A DNA stretch of 64,000 nucleotides. It comes from JACMLD01 sp044227095. GTDB taxonomy: Bacteria > Bacteroidota > Bacteroidia > Chitinophagales > Chitinophagaceae. The notes under the pieces were generated by a model, which was not told the origin of the DNA, searched no databases, and worked only from the letters and a program-made list of their open reading frames with translations. The stretch spans positions 3,968,001-4,032,000 of the forward strand of contig JBGAFV010000001.1 in NCBI GenBank assembly GCA_044227095.1, written 5' to 3'. A program made the position numbers and the translations under genes. Of the stretch, positions 8,541-17,802 are shown in pieces (position 1 is the stretch's first letter; every line of letters starts with the position of its first letter).

Positions 8541-9800
8541 TTAATATCTTAGTACGCCAGACCAGTTGTAGATTAAAAATCCTATGCCGTACACAGCCAT
8601 TATCATCAATGCCTGTGCCGGAAAAAATACGGAGAAGATGAGTGAAAAAATACCCAGGGCTGCAAGCAAGAGAGAAAATTTATTTCTTTTATCAGCTTTT
8701 TTAAATTGAATGGGGTAATCAATTTCTCCAAGCGGCAGTGCCAGTGAAAGACAAATGAGGCCGCCGGCAAACAAAATATCACCATATACATTGTTTGTTG
8801 CAAGCGGAGAAAAAATTGCAAGTGCCATTATAGTAAAGCCGGTAACCATAGCAGTTACAACAGAAATGGCCGACCATTTTTCTGATTTTGTAAGCGCATA
8901 TTTTCCATCTGCGTGAAACAGTAAAAAGAAGTTGGCAATGGAGTTCATCGTCCAACTACCAATTACAAATAAAAGATAGATGCCAGCGATAACCCAAACC
9001 AGCCATGCCGTTTCGCTGCTTTGCCTGAAAATGGTAATCAGCAAACGAAAAACCACAAATAAAATAATGGGCATTGCAGTTTTTAATCTTTTGCCCTGGT
9101 TGTTTACCCAGAAAGAATATTGCAACAGCCATTTGTACGGCGGAACTTTTGATTTGAGTGCTTCCTTTAAACCACTTTGTGCATTTTGCAGGGTTGGGTT
9201 TATTCGCAAAGCCTCGCGGAAATGTTTGGCTGCTTCATTGTGTTTTCCTCTTTCCAGTAAATTCCATCCAATAGTAGTGTGCGTAAAAGGATTATCCGGA
9301 TCGTTAGCCAATGCATCCTGCATAGTAGCAATAGCTTCATCAGTTTTCTTCAGTTTATTCAACGCCATAGACCTGGCGTTTAAGCAGGTAATGTTTTCTG
9401 CATCTTTAGCAAGTCCTTCATTTGCTTTCTGTAATGCTTCATTAAATTGTTTTTCACCAAGCAGAATAAATGCGAACAACCCATAATATTCTGCATGGTA
9501 AGGGTTCAGCCTTATAGCAATATTAATATTGTCAACTGCAAGAAAATGCTGGTTGTTTTGGTAATGACCAAATGCATGCAGGTAAAAATAAAAGCTTTCT
9601 TCAGGGGCAAGTTGTATGGCTTTTTGAATAACAGCAATGCCTTCATTAAATTCTTTTCTATCAAACAGGCATCTTGCCAGTAAAGACAATGCATAATCGT
9701 TATCAGGTTCCTGTTGCAGAAACTGTTTTATTTTAACTTCTGCATCCTTAGGCCTGCCTTGTTCCAGTAGTAAATTTGCTTGCTCGAGAATAACATTCAT
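8541..9800 (-). CDS. TPR-repeat membrane protein
   Basis: 419 residues. The first ~215 residues are a run of tetratricopeptide repeats (for example the units ending in PDNDYALSLLARCLFDR and PDNPFTHTTIGWNLLERGKHNEA). The second half has about six hydrophobic helices (~240-415), such as LVWVIAGIYLLFVIG and ILFAGGLICLSLALP. The TPR part is N-terminal without a signal peptide, so it is probably cytoplasmic and tethered to the membrane. It lies 79 bp after the TPR-AAA+ gene, with which it shares the N-terminal repeat style; the two may act together. Function is unknown. Confidence 0.7.
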   Translation of the reverse strand: MNVILEQANLLLEQGRPKDAEVKIKQFLQQEPDNDYALSLLARCLFDRKEFNEGIAVIQKAIQLAPEESFYFYLHAFGHYQNNQHFLAVDNINIAIRLNPYHAEYYGLFAFILLGEKQFNEALQKANEGLAKDAENITCLNARSMALNKLKKTDEAIATMQDALANDPDNPFTHTTIGWNLLERGKHNEAAKHFREALRINPTLQNAQSGLKEALKSKVPPYKWLLQYSFWVNNQGKRLKTAMPIILFVVFRLLITIFRQSSETAWLVWVIAGIYLLFVIGSWTMNSIANFFLLFHADGKYALTKSEKWSAISVVTAMVTGFTIMALAIFSPLATNNVYGDILFAGGLICLSLALPLGEIDYPIQFKKADKRNKFSLLLAALGIFSLIFSVFFPAQALMIMAVYGIGFLIYNWSGVLRY

Positions 9801-9879
9801 AGTATAAAAGGTACAAGTTAAAAGCTACAAGCCACAAGTGGTAACTAATAACTTGCAGCTTGGATCTAACAGCTTGAAA

Positions 9880-11196
9880 CTATTTTTTAATCTTCATATA
9901 CTTCAATATATCGTCGTAAAGTCCAGATTCGTTTGCGTACAAAGCATAGTTGCGTGCGGTAGAAAACCATTCGCTAGTAGTGGGCCGGTGTTGTTTAGCA
10001 GCTTTCAGCAGGTCTTTTGTAGTAATGGGCTGAATGCTTCCTGCCTGCATAGATGCTTCCAGTTTGTCTTCTGTTGCAATATCAATTATGGCATTTATAT
10101 CGGCGCCAGAATATTCAGGAGTTGCCTGTGCTACTTTTTTTATATCAATTTCGCCAACGGGTTTGCCATGCAAAACAGATTTCAAAATTTCTTCCCTGCT
10201 TTTTTCGTCGGGCGGCTCTACAAAAATTACACGGTCAAATCGTCCTGGTCTTCTAAAAGCTGCATCTACACTCCAAGGAGCATTGGTAGCGGCTAATATC
10301 AATACGCCATCATTGTTTGCACCTACGCCATCCATTTCTGCCAGAAACTGGTTAATCACATGCCGCATAGCAGATTGTTTTAAATCGCTGCGACTGGCAC
10401 CCATTGCATCTACTTCATCAAAAAATAAAACACAGGGCGTATTCTGCCTGGCCAGTTCAAAAATTTCGTGCAGGTTTTTTTCACTATTGCCAATCCACAT
10501 GTCCAGTATATCGTGCAAACCTATATTGATAAATTTTGCATCAATTTCTCCTGCGGCTGCTTTTGCAATAAATGTTTTGCCACAACCGGGAGGTCCATAT
10601 AACAAAATACCGCCGCCGGTTTTTTTACCAAAAGCTTTGTAGAGTTCAGGATTTTTTAATGGCTGAATTATTTTTAAGCTGATCTCATTTTTTATGCGTT
10701 GCATGCCGCCAACATCTGCAAACTTTGTTTTCGGCTTTTCCATAAAGTACATGCTGTTTTCAATAAGCTCATCTTCATCCTGGTTCATAGATGTTCCGGA
10801 ATGAGAAGGCATGCGCAGGTAATCATCAATTTCTTCGTCTTTAAAAGAAGGGTTTGCAGCAATTATTTTCTGGTAAATAGCACCTGCTTCCTGAATAGAA
10901 TTTTCTTTAATCAGGCATTTTACAAACCTGATATTGTCCTCAACACCCAATTGATTTTGCAACTGCTCGTATATAATAATAGCAGCAGAATATTTACCAG
11001 TATTATAATAACAATTGGCGAGACCTGTTTGTGCTTTGGTATTTCCGTAACTTTTCTGCAATACTTCAGCAAAATGTTTTCCGGCTTCGGTATACATTTT
11101 TTCCTGCAACATTAATTCTGCAAGGTGCAGGCGCAAAGGCACATTATCTGGAGAAAGTGCAAGGGCTTCTTCTAAGCTTTTAATGTTTTCGTTCAT
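9880..11196 (-). CDS. TPR-AAA+ ATPase
   Basis: 438 residues. Residues 1-~125 form TPR-like helices, followed by an acidic linker and one AAA+ module. Walker A is GPPGCGKT (201-208), Walker B is VLFFDEVD (256-263), sensor 1 is the ATN at 303-305, and RRPGRFDR (315-322) carries the arginine fingers, as in the classical AAA clade of FtsH, Cdc48 and proteasomal ATPases. No protease domain follows, so it is probably an unfoldase or remodelling ATPase whose substrates are chosen by the TPR part. The downstream TPR membrane protein is a plausible partner. Not FtsH: there are no membrane helices and no HExxH. Confidence 0.8.
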   Translation of the reverse strand: MNENIKSLEEALALSPDNVPLRLHLAELMLQEKMYTEAGKHFAEVLQKSYGNTKAQTGLANCYYNTGKYSAAIIIYEQLQNQLGVEDNIRFVKCLIKENSIQEAGAIYQKIIAANPSFKDEEIDDYLRMPSHSGTSMNQDEDELIENSMYFMEKPKTKFADVGGMQRIKNEISLKIIQPLKNPELYKAFGKKTGGGILLYGPPGCGKTFIAKAAAGEIDAKFINIGLHDILDMWIGNSEKNLHEIFELARQNTPCVLFFDEVDAMGASRSDLKQSAMRHVINQFLAEMDGVGANNDGVLILAATNAPWSVDAAFRRPGRFDRVIFVEPPDEKSREEILKSVLHGKPVGEIDIKKVAQATPEYSGADINAIIDIATEDKLEASMQAGSIQPITTKDLLKAAKQHRPTTSEWFSTARNYALYANESGLYDDILKYMKIKK

Positions 11197-11294
11197 AGTA
11201 ATCTTAAGGTATAAGGTATATGGTGTAAGGCATAGGGTGTTTTGGTTTGAAAAATTTCAGGCTTGTAGCTAGCAGCTAATAGCTAACAGCTTTC

Positions 11295-12536
11295 TTAATA
11301 CAGCAATCTCACCTTAATGGTATCTTTCAATCCCTTCAGCAATTCAAGGGCCTGGTTCGATAATTTCTTATCTACATCCAATACCACATAACCAACTTCA
11401 TCATTTGTTTTTAAATACTGCGCAAGTATATTAATGTGGTGTTGAGACAAAGCAGTGTTAATGGCAGACAAAACGCCCGGTACATTGTTATGTATATGCA
11501 AAATGCGGTGTGTACCTTCCTGCGGTGGCAAACTTAATGATGGAATAGTATGAGAGCCGGTACTGCTGCCCATTTCAAGATATTGAAACAGTTTATTGCT
11601 AACGTCTTCGCCAATATTCATCTGTGCTTCCTCGGTAGAACCGCCAATATGCGGGGTAAGGATTACGTTGGGCAGGTTTTGCAATGGCGTTTTAAATGTA
11701 TCGCCATTTTTTTCGGGCTCCCACGGAAATACGTCTATTGCTGCACCAGACAAATGTTCTTCTTTAAGTGCTTTTGCCAATGCATCCAGTTCTACCACTT
11801 CTCCCCTTGCATAGTTAATCAGTATACTCCCTTTTTTAAAATATTTAAGGTTCGTTTTATTGATGAGGTTTTTGGTTTGTGCAGTTTCTGGCACATGCAG
11901 GGTTACAATATCGCTTTGGTTTAATACCTCTTTAAGGCTCTTTTTTGATACGGCATTGCCCAGCGGCAATCTTGTAACGGTATCATAAAAAATCACTTTC
12001 ATGCCAAGGCTTTCTGCAAGTACACTCACCTGCGAGCCAATATTGCCATAGCCAATAATGCCAAGTGTTTTGCCACGCAATTCGTAACTGCCCTTGGCTT
12101 CTTTTTTCCAAATACCCTGGTGGGCAGCTATGTTTTTATCGGGGATGCGCCTGATAAGCATGATAGCAAGGCCAATTACCAGTTCGGCAACGCTGCGGGT
12201 ATTGCTGTAGGGTGCATTAAAAACAACCACACCGTTTTGGCGGGCACTCTTGAGGTCTACTTGGTTTACGCCAATGCAAAAACAACCAATGGCCTGCAGT
12301 TTCTTTGCTGCGTCGAGTATATTTTTTGTGATTTGTGTTTTTGAACGAATGCCCAGCATGTGGACGTCCTTAATCTCTTTTATAAGTTGCTCTTCCGATA
12401 ACGCTCCACCTAATTTTTTTACAGACGAGTAACCTGCGTCTTTAAAATGTTTAACTGCGGCATCACTTATGTTTTCTAAAAAAAGGATATTAATCTTCTC
12501 TTTTGGATAGCTGGTTGTCTTTTTTTCGGTAGCCAT
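11295..12536 (-). CDS. serA: D-3-phosphoglycerate dehydrogenase
   Basis: 413 residues, nearly the length of E. coli SerA (410). It oxidises 3-phosphoglycerate to 3-phosphohydroxypyruvate in the first step of serine synthesis. The NAD-binding loop GYGNIG is at 162-167. The catalytic residues Arg244 (NYARGE), Glu273 (PWEPE) and His296 (PHIGGST) line up with the family set. Residues ~340-413 form a C-terminal ACT domain, the site of serine feedback inhibition in the short SerA type. The gene is divergent from the serine hydrolase gene with a 124-bp shared upstream region. Confidence 0.93.
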   Translation of the reverse strand: MATEKKTTSYPKEKINILFLENISDAAVKHFKDAGYSSVKKLGGALSEEQLIKEIKDVHMLGIRSKTQITKNILDAAKKLQAIGCFCIGVNQVDLKSARQNGVVVFNAPYSNTRSVAELVIGLAIMLIRRIPDKNIAAHQGIWKKEAKGSYELRGKTLGIIGYGNIGSQVSVLAESLGMKVIFYDTVTRLPLGNAVSKKSLKEVLNQSDIVTLHVPETAQTKNLINKTNLKYFKKGSILINYARGEVVELDALAKALKEEHLSGAAIDVFPWEPEKNGDTFKTPLQNLPNVILTPHIGGSTEEAQMNIGEDVSNKLFQYLEMGSSTGSHTIPSLSLPPQEGTHRILHIHNNVPGVLSAINTALSQHHINILAQYLKTNDEVGYVVLDVDKKLSNQALELLKGLKDTIKVRLLY

Positions 12537-12602
12537 GTATCTTTATGCTCTTTTTTGAGCGGCAAATATCCTTTATTAACAGCATACAATAAAAAACGGC
12601 TG

Positions 12603-12635
12603 TTAGCATTATTATAAAGTATAGCATTATATTTG
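12603..12635 (+). promoter_or_regulatory. Bacteroidota-type promoter for the serine hydrolase gene
   Basis: TATATTTG (12628-12635) is a full match to the TAnnTTTG -7 element, and TTAG (12603-12606) stands 21 bp upstream as a weak -33 element. The predicted transcript start leaves a short leader before the ATG at 12661. Confidence 0.5.
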
Positions 12636-12660
12636 CATATATAAGATTAATACCAATAGC

Positions 12661-13929
12661 ATGTTCCTTTTAAAAACCGCCTTACCATTTCTGGGAGTAA
12701 TATGTCTTTTAACCGCCTGCAACCAGGCGAAGACCCAGTCGACTACATCCCAAACTGATTCTATAGCCGCACATACGGAAATTCCAAAACCACTTTCCAA
12801 AGAAAAACTTCATCATTACAATGTTGCGTGCAGCAATTTTTTCGATTCATTATTATTACGCCATGGTGCATTTAACGGCGGCATACTTGTAGCCAAAGAA
12901 GGAAATATAGTGTATGAAAAATATGCAGGTTTTCTAAATCCCTCAAGCAGGAAAGATTCACTAACCATAAACAGTGCATTTCACCTTGCATCAGTTTCAA
13001 AAACTTTTACTGCCATGGCTGTATTAAAGTTGTGGGAACAGGGAGGGCTTTCAATAGATGATTCGCTTGGTAAGTATTTTCCAAATTTTCCTTACAGGGA
13101 TATTACTTTGAAAATGTTGCTCAATCACAGAAGCGGATTGCCCAATTATGTTCACTACCTGGAACTGAATGGATGGGACAAAAGAAAAATGGTGAACAAT
13201 GTAGATGTGCTCACTTCTCTGTATATGCAACATCCACCGCTGGAATTTCCTTCTGGCAAACACTTTAGCTATTGCAATACCAATTACGCATTGCTGGCCC
13301 TTGTTATAGAAAAAGTAACCGGCCATTCTTATGCTGATTTTTTAAACCAAACTTTTTTTACCCCGTTGCAAATGAAAGATACCTATGTGTTTTCTATGAA
13401 AGACACATCCAGGGCGATGCTTTCTTACCAGTTTAATAACCGCCCTTACAGAATGGAATTTCTTGATGCTGTGTATGGTGATAAAAATGTGTACAGCACT
13501 CCCCGCGATATGCTGAAATGGGACCAGGCACTTTATGCCGGCGCTATGTTTAAACAGGCAACGCTTGATTCTGCGTTTTCCGGTTATAGTTTTGAAAAGG
13601 AAGGAAAACGCAATTACGGATTAGGCTGGCGCATGACTTTTCTTGACAATGGAAAAAAACTACTTTATCACAATGGCTGGTGGCATGGAAACAATGCTGC
13701 ATTTATTCGTCTTACAGATGAGAAAGCAACCATCATTGTATTGGGCAATAAATTCAACCGCCGTATTTACGCCAGCAAACATGCAGCAGATATTTTTGGC
13801 AACTACATGCAAAATGGCAATAGCAATGGCGAAGAAGTAGAAAGCACTGCTACCGGTGGCGGAGAACCAAATGCTGCTACTAAAAAGGCAGTTAGGCACC
13901 GCTCGGGACATCATCGCCGTCATCATTAA
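12661..13929 (+). CDS. Serine hydrolase lipoprotein (class C beta-lactamase / PBP fold)
   Basis: 422 residues. The lipobox LLTAC gives a lipidated Cys20, so the enzyme sits on a membrane facing the periplasm or outside. The active-site set of the beta-lactamase/PBP4-like family is complete: SVSK with nucleophile Ser111 and Lys114, YCN (204-206), and HNG (337-339). Members act as D-alanyl-D-peptidases, esterases or beta-lactamases; the substrate cannot be told. The C-terminus (~400-422) is an unusual Gly/Ala linker ending in a His/Arg-rich tail (RHRSGHHRRHH). The gene is followed by an intergenic inverted repeat rather than a cotranscribed gene. Confidence 0.85.
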   Translation: MFLLKTALPFLGVICLLTACNQAKTQSTTSQTDSIAAHTEIPKPLSKEKLHHYNVACSNFFDSLLLRHGAFNGGILVAKEGNIVYEKYAGFLNPSSRKDSLTINSAFHLASVSKTFTAMAVLKLWEQGGLSIDDSLGKYFPNFPYRDITLKMLLNHRSGLPNYVHYLELNGWDKRKMVNNVDVLTSLYMQHPPLEFPSGKHFSYCNTNYALLALVIEKVTGHSYADFLNQTFFTPLQMKDTYVFSMKDTSRAMLSYQFNNRPYRMEFLDAVYGDKNVYSTPRDMLKWDQALYAGAMFKQATLDSAFSGYSFEKEGKRNYGLGWRMTFLDNGKKLLYHNGWWHGNNAAFIRLTDEKATIIVLGNKFNRRIYASKHAADIFGNYMQNGNSNGEEVESTATGGGEPNAATKKAVRHRSGHHRRHH

Positions 13930-14056
13930 GGAATTGGTATTTTGGAATTAGGAATTAGCGCCTTCGCTTTAAATTCATTTCTGGATTTATACGGAGCCTT
14001 AAAATTCATGCCTAATTCCCAATCTCCAATTCCAAATTCCTTTCTACCTTCAGTGC
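13930..14056. repeat. Inverted repeat of GGAATT-type words
   Basis: The left arm (about 13931-13957) is rich in GGAATT and ATTAGG, and the right arm (about 14011-14041) carries their reverse complement (CCTAATTCCC..AATTCC), with a ~55-bp spacer. It could form a long imperfect hairpin between the hydrolase and nnr. The words are the same as in the 7-bp tandem arrays between permeases. Confidence 0.6.
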
Positions 14057-15559
14057 ATGTTAATTCTTTCTGCAAAGCAAATACACGAATGGGATGCATA
14101 TACTATACAGAATAAGCCCATCAGTTCTGCAGACTTAATGGAAATTGCTGCCACACGGTGTTTGCAGTGGTTGCAGCAGAACAATTTCCTAAACTTCTCT
14201 TTTCATATTTTCTGCGGTAAAGGAAACAATGGGGGCGATGGATTAGCATTGGCCCGCTTGCTTTCGGGCAAAGGCGTAAAAGTTCATGTATGTATAATTG
14301 AATTGGGACAGAAAGGCACAGAAGATTTTCAACTGAATCTTGCACGATTACACCAGACAGATGTTTCCATTTATTATATACAATCAAAGGAACATTTTCC
14401 AGAAGTTCCCAAATCACACATTATTATTGATGCTTTATTCGGTACCGGACTTAACCGTCCATTAAAAGAATTGTCTGCAGAACTTGTACACCACATCAAC
14501 ACTTTTACAAACACGGTTATTGCTATAGATATACCAAGTGGTTTATTAGCTGATAATTCTTCAGCAGGTTATGCGGTTATAAAAGCTACACATACCTTAA
14601 GTTTTGAGTGTTTGAAAATGGCTTTCATGATGGCAGAGAATGAATTGTATACCGGTATTGTGCGTGTGCTTTCTATTGGGCTGCTTGCCAATTACCTTTC
14701 CGGTATTAGTTATGAGGCTTCATTGGTAGACGAAGAAGTTGTAAAAGCTATATATAAACCAAGGCAAAAGTTTAGTCACAAAGGAAGTTTCGGACATGCA
14801 GCGCTAATAGCTGGAAGTTATGGATTTATGGGAGCTGCTACGCTTGCCGCCAATGCCTGTTTGCGTGCAGGTGTGGGTAAACTTACCTGTCATATACCCG
14901 AATGTGGTTACACCATTATGCAGGTAGCGGCGCCGGAAGCAATGAGTAAAACAGAACCGGGACAAAATTATATTGAAAGTGTTTCCGGTATTGAAAAATA
15001 CAGTTCAATAGGTATAGGCCCGGGTATCGGAATGTATAATAGCCATACACAGCTATTAAAGAATTTGTTTTCATCTTACATCAAACCGTTGGTTATTGAC
15101 GCAGACGGATTAAATGTGCTGGCAGCAAACAATGAATTATTTTCTGCAATAACCCCTTTTTCTATACTTACGCCCCACCCTGCCGAGTTTGATCGTTTGT
15201 TTGGAAAATCTGAAAATGATTTTGCAAGAATGCGGCTTGCGCAGGAAAAAGCAAAAAAGCTACAACTGATAATTGTATTAAAGGGGCACTATACTTTTAT
15301 TGCAATGCCGGGGGGAAATAGCCTTTTTAACAGCACTGGTAATCCAGGAATGGCCACCGGTGGAAGTGGCGATGTGCTAACAGGCATCCTTACTGCTTTA
15401 TTAGCTCAACAATATTCTGCAGAACATGCGGCAGTTCTAGGGGTTTACCTTCACGGACTGGCTGGCGACTTTGCATCTGCAAATGCAAGCGAAGAAGCAA
15501 TGATAGCAGGCGATATTATTAAATACCTCGGCAATGCCTTCCGTCAATTACAAAGCTGA
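14057..15559 (+). CDS. nnr: Bifunctional NAD(P)H-hydrate epimerase / ADP-dependent dehydratase
   Basis: 500 residues, the normal size of the fused enzyme. The N-terminal YjeF_N domain (~1-215) has GNNGGDG (56-62) and the catalytic Asp126 in IDALFGTG; it interconverts R- and S-NAD(P)HX. The C-terminal ribokinase-like domain (~230-498) has TPHPAEF (372-378) and GGSGDVLTG (435-443), the ADP-dependent dehydratase site that restores NAD(P)H. Together they repair hydrated nicotinamide cofactors in the cytoplasm. Both domains look intact. It is a single-gene unit. Confidence 0.93.
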   Translation: MLILSAKQIHEWDAYTIQNKPISSADLMEIAATRCLQWLQQNNFLNFSFHIFCGKGNNGGDGLALARLLSGKGVKVHVCIIELGQKGTEDFQLNLARLHQTDVSIYYIQSKEHFPEVPKSHIIIDALFGTGLNRPLKELSAELVHHINTFTNTVIAIDIPSGLLADNSSAGYAVIKATHTLSFECLKMAFMMAENELYTGIVRVLSIGLLANYLSGISYEASLVDEEVVKAIYKPRQKFSHKGSFGHAALIAGSYGFMGAATLAANACLRAGVGKLTCHIPECGYTIMQVAAPEAMSKTEPGQNYIESVSGIEKYSSIGIGPGIGMYNSHTQLLKNLFSSYIKPLVIDADGLNVLAANNELFSAITPFSILTPHPAEFDRLFGKSENDFARMRLAQEKAKKLQLIIVLKGHYTFIAMPGGNSLFNSTGNPGMATGGSGDVLTGILTALLAQQYSAEHAAVLGVYLHGLAGDFASANASEEAMIAGDIIKYLGNAFRQLQS

Positions 15560-15745
15560 ATAGCTGGCTGCCTATTTGTGTAGAAAATATTGCTCAACCC
15601 ATGCCAATGGCTAAACAACATATGTTAACCAATAATCTATGTTCAAATCTTTGTTATTGCTACATTTTTTTGCGTAAATTGCTTTCGTATAATTTCAACC
15701 CCTGAAGCCCCCAACCAAAGAAAATTTTCCATAAGGGAAAACCCT

Positions 15746-15753
15746 TATCTTTG
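15746..15753 (+). promoter_or_regulatory. TAnnTTTG -7 element before the HNH gene
   Basis: TATCTTTG is a full match to the Bacteroidota -7 consensus, about 80 bp before the ATG at 15835. A TTG-started extension of the coding frame would begin inside this element at 15751, which argues for the downstream ATG. No clear -33 TTTG is seen. Confidence 0.45.
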
Positions 15754-15834
15754 AAACCTGGTTACTCCATTAAGCCTTTGTCCAATTCATCTTATTTTCT
15801 ATTGCCTAACGGCGCTTTAAACCTATTAGCAAAT

Positions 15835-16626
15835 ATGATTACAAATCTCTCGGGCGAAAAATGGAAAGAAGTTAAATTCGACTTCAAGTTTACAAATGAT
15901 TACCACCTTCAGGTATCAAATCTTGGCCGCTTAAAAGCTCATAACAAATTTTCTGATGGAGATCTGCTGCAAGGATCTACTATCAACGGTTACCGTATTA
16001 TCCGGTTAAAATTGTACAGGCCAAAAGATAAAAAAACAATAGAAGTGCTTAAAGCCAAACACCAGCAGGTGGTAAGCCTTAAAGAGAAGATCAACGACAA
16101 GAAAAAAGCGCTTTTGTCTAAAAAGAAAACAGACCCCGCAGCAAAAAAACTGAGAGCAGAAATTGCAGATTCACTGGTTAATTTAAAAGCCATGAAAACT
16201 ACGCTCCGGAAAGCACGCCAGCAGGATATTAAAGACAGAACAATGCATTACCATTCACTCATACACCGCCTGGTAGCTGAGTATTTCTGCAATGCAAAAT
16301 CTCCCAAGCACACTGTTGTTGGTCATATTGATTATGATAAGATGAACAACAAAGCCAGCAACCTTAAATGGATGACCCCGGAAGAAAACTACAAGCACCA
16401 GCAATCAAGCCCTTATGTTATAGCAGAAAAACGCGACAGGGTTACTATCTACAAAGATCATCCGCGTGGTGCTAAACTTACTGTAGATAAAGTAAAGGAA
16501 CTTAAAAAACTTCTAAAAGAAGGCAAGAAAGTAAAAACACTTGTAAAGAAATTCAAAATAACAGATACGCAAATCCTCCGCATTAAAAGAGGAGAAAACT
16601 GGGCAAGTGTTGAGCCAGCCAAATAA
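15835..16626 (+). CDS. NUMOD4-HNH endonuclease-like protein
   Basis: 263 residues from the ATG at 15835. The N-terminal NUMOD4 motif begins at GEKWKEVKF and continues through YHLQVSNLGRLKAH. A Lys-rich coiled-coil-like insert (~73-130) separates it from an HNH core: His144 in IHRLVAEYF, GHIDYDKMNN (His164, Asp166), SNLKWMT (Asn176) and ENYKH (His188). The tail (~212-260) resembles a helix-turn-helix (VKTLVKKFKITDTQILRIKRG). Proteins of this architecture derive from homing endonucleases or phage HNH nucleases. This one is free-standing, with its own promoter element and terminator, and is not inside an intron or intein, so it may be domesticated. Target unknown. Confidence 0.8.
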   Translation: MITNLSGEKWKEVKFDFKFTNDYHLQVSNLGRLKAHNKFSDGDLLQGSTINGYRIIRLKLYRPKDKKTIEVLKAKHQQVVSLKEKINDKKKALLSKKKTDPAAKKLRAEIADSLVNLKAMKTTLRKARQQDIKDRTMHYHSLIHRLVAEYFCNAKSPKHTVVGHIDYDKMNNKASNLKWMTPEENYKHQQSSPYVIAEKRDRVTIYKDHPRGAKLTVDKVKELKKLLKEGKKVKTLVKKFKITDTQILRIKRGENWASVEPAK

Positions 16627-16651
16627 ATTGAATGATTGAAAATAAATTTAA

Positions 16652-16684
16652 AAATCAGCAATAGAAATGTTGCTGATTTTTTTT
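16652..16684 (+). terminator. Rho-independent terminator after the HNH gene
   Basis: A 10-bp perfect stem, AAATCAGCAA (16652-16661) with TTGCTGATTT (16670-16679), an 8-base loop, and a T-run continuing to 16684. It lies 26 bp past the stop codon. Confidence 0.85.
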
Positions 16685-16758
16685 GTGCTATTAAAAATAA
16701 ACTTAGCGGTCAATAACTGGCAACAAAAGCGAATCAGCGATTACTCACCCACTTATCC

Positions 16759-17769
16759 CTAAATAATATTTACTTCTCTCTGTAACGTTACCCCAAATTT
16801 CTCTTCTACACTTTGCAGGATTGACGTACTCAAATCATAAATTTCTTTTCCGGTTGCATTGCCATAATTAACCAATACCAGTGCCTGCATTGCATGGCAA
16901 CCTGCATCGCCTTTGCGATAACCTTTCCAACCGCATTGTTCAATCAACCAGCCAGCAGCCAGTTTAACAGCGCCACTCTCAAGCGGGTAAGCTACAATTG
17001 CCGGAAATTTATTTTTGAGCTGAAGAAATTGTTCCGATGAAATTTCAGGATTTTTAAAGAAGCTGCCTGCATTGCCAATAACAGCGGGATCTGGTAGTTT
17101 TGAACTGCGTATGCGGATAACTGCATCTGATATTGCTTTAATAGAAAGCTCCTTTACACCAGCTTTTTCAAGCTCCTGCGTAATAGCGCCATAACTGGTA
17201 TTAAAAATCGGGTTCTTCTTAAGTTTGTATGTAACTGAAAGTATAGCAAACTGATTTTTATATTTTTGTTTAAAAACGCTTTCGCGGTAACCAAATGCAC
17301 AATCAGTCACACCAAATTTTACAAGTTGCTTATCATGTAAATGAAAAGCTTCCAGTTCATAAAATACATCTTTAATCTCCACACCATAAGCACCTATGTT
17401 TTGCATAGGGCTTGCGCCAATATTACCAGGGATTAGCGATAAATTTTCCAACCCGGCCCAGTTTTGTTTAATGCAATACAGCACAAACTGGTGCCAGTTC
17501 TCCCCTGCACCTGCTTTTACATACACAAACGCATCGTCTTCTTTTATTTTTTCTATGCCTTTTATTTCATTCTTAAGAACCAGTCCGTTGAAATTGCCAG
17601 TAAATAAAATATTGCTTCCACCTCCTAATATTAAGATGGGTAAGTTTGGGTTGCTGTCAAGTAGTTCTTCAAGTTCTGATATTCCGGAAAAAGATGCAAA
17701 ACGGTTTGCATTAGCATCAATTCCGAAAGTGTTTACAGCTTTAAGTGATATATTTTGCAGAATTTGCAT
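16759..17769 (-). CDS. murB: UDP-N-acetylenolpyruvoylglucosamine reductase
   Basis: 336 residues, close to the 342 of E. coli MurB, and of the type I form. It reduces UDP-GlcNAc-enolpyruvate to UDP-MurNAc with NADPH in cytoplasmic peptidoglycan precursor synthesis. The FAD-binding GGGSN is at 49-53, IPGNIGASPMQNIGAYG at ~113-129, and the catalytic set is Arg162 (GYRESVF), Ser236 (GNAGSFFKNP) and Glu332 near the C-terminus. It is divergent from the NAD(P)-binding protein gene with only 33 bp between start codons. Confidence 0.95.
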   Translation of the reverse strand: MQILQNISLKAVNTFGIDANANRFASFSGISELEELLDSNPNLPILILGGGSNILFTGNFNGLVLKNEIKGIEKIKEDDAFVYVKAGAGENWHQFVLYCIKQNWAGLENLSLIPGNIGASPMQNIGAYGVEIKDVFYELEAFHLHDKQLVKFGVTDCAFGYRESVFKQKYKNQFAILSVTYKLKKNPIFNTSYGAITQELEKAGVKELSIKAISDAVIRIRSSKLPDPAVIGNAGSFFKNPEISSEQFLQLKNKFPAIVAYPLESGAVKLAAGWLIEQCGWKGYRKGDAGCHAMQALVLVNYGNATGKEIYDLSTSILQSVEEKFGVTLQREVNII

Positions 17770-17802
17770 AGTATTGCTTCAGCAGGCAAAATACACAAAA
17801 TT

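Noticed and set aside
9838..10642. Long plus-strand open frames inside the AAA+ gene
   Set aside because: They are antisense to a gene with intact AAA+ motifs, and their translations are low-complexity Cys/Phe-rich text.
15751..15834. N-terminal extension of the HNH protein from a TTG codon
   Set aside because: The TTG lies inside the TATCTTTG promoter element, and the NUMOD4 motif begins just after the ATG at 15835.
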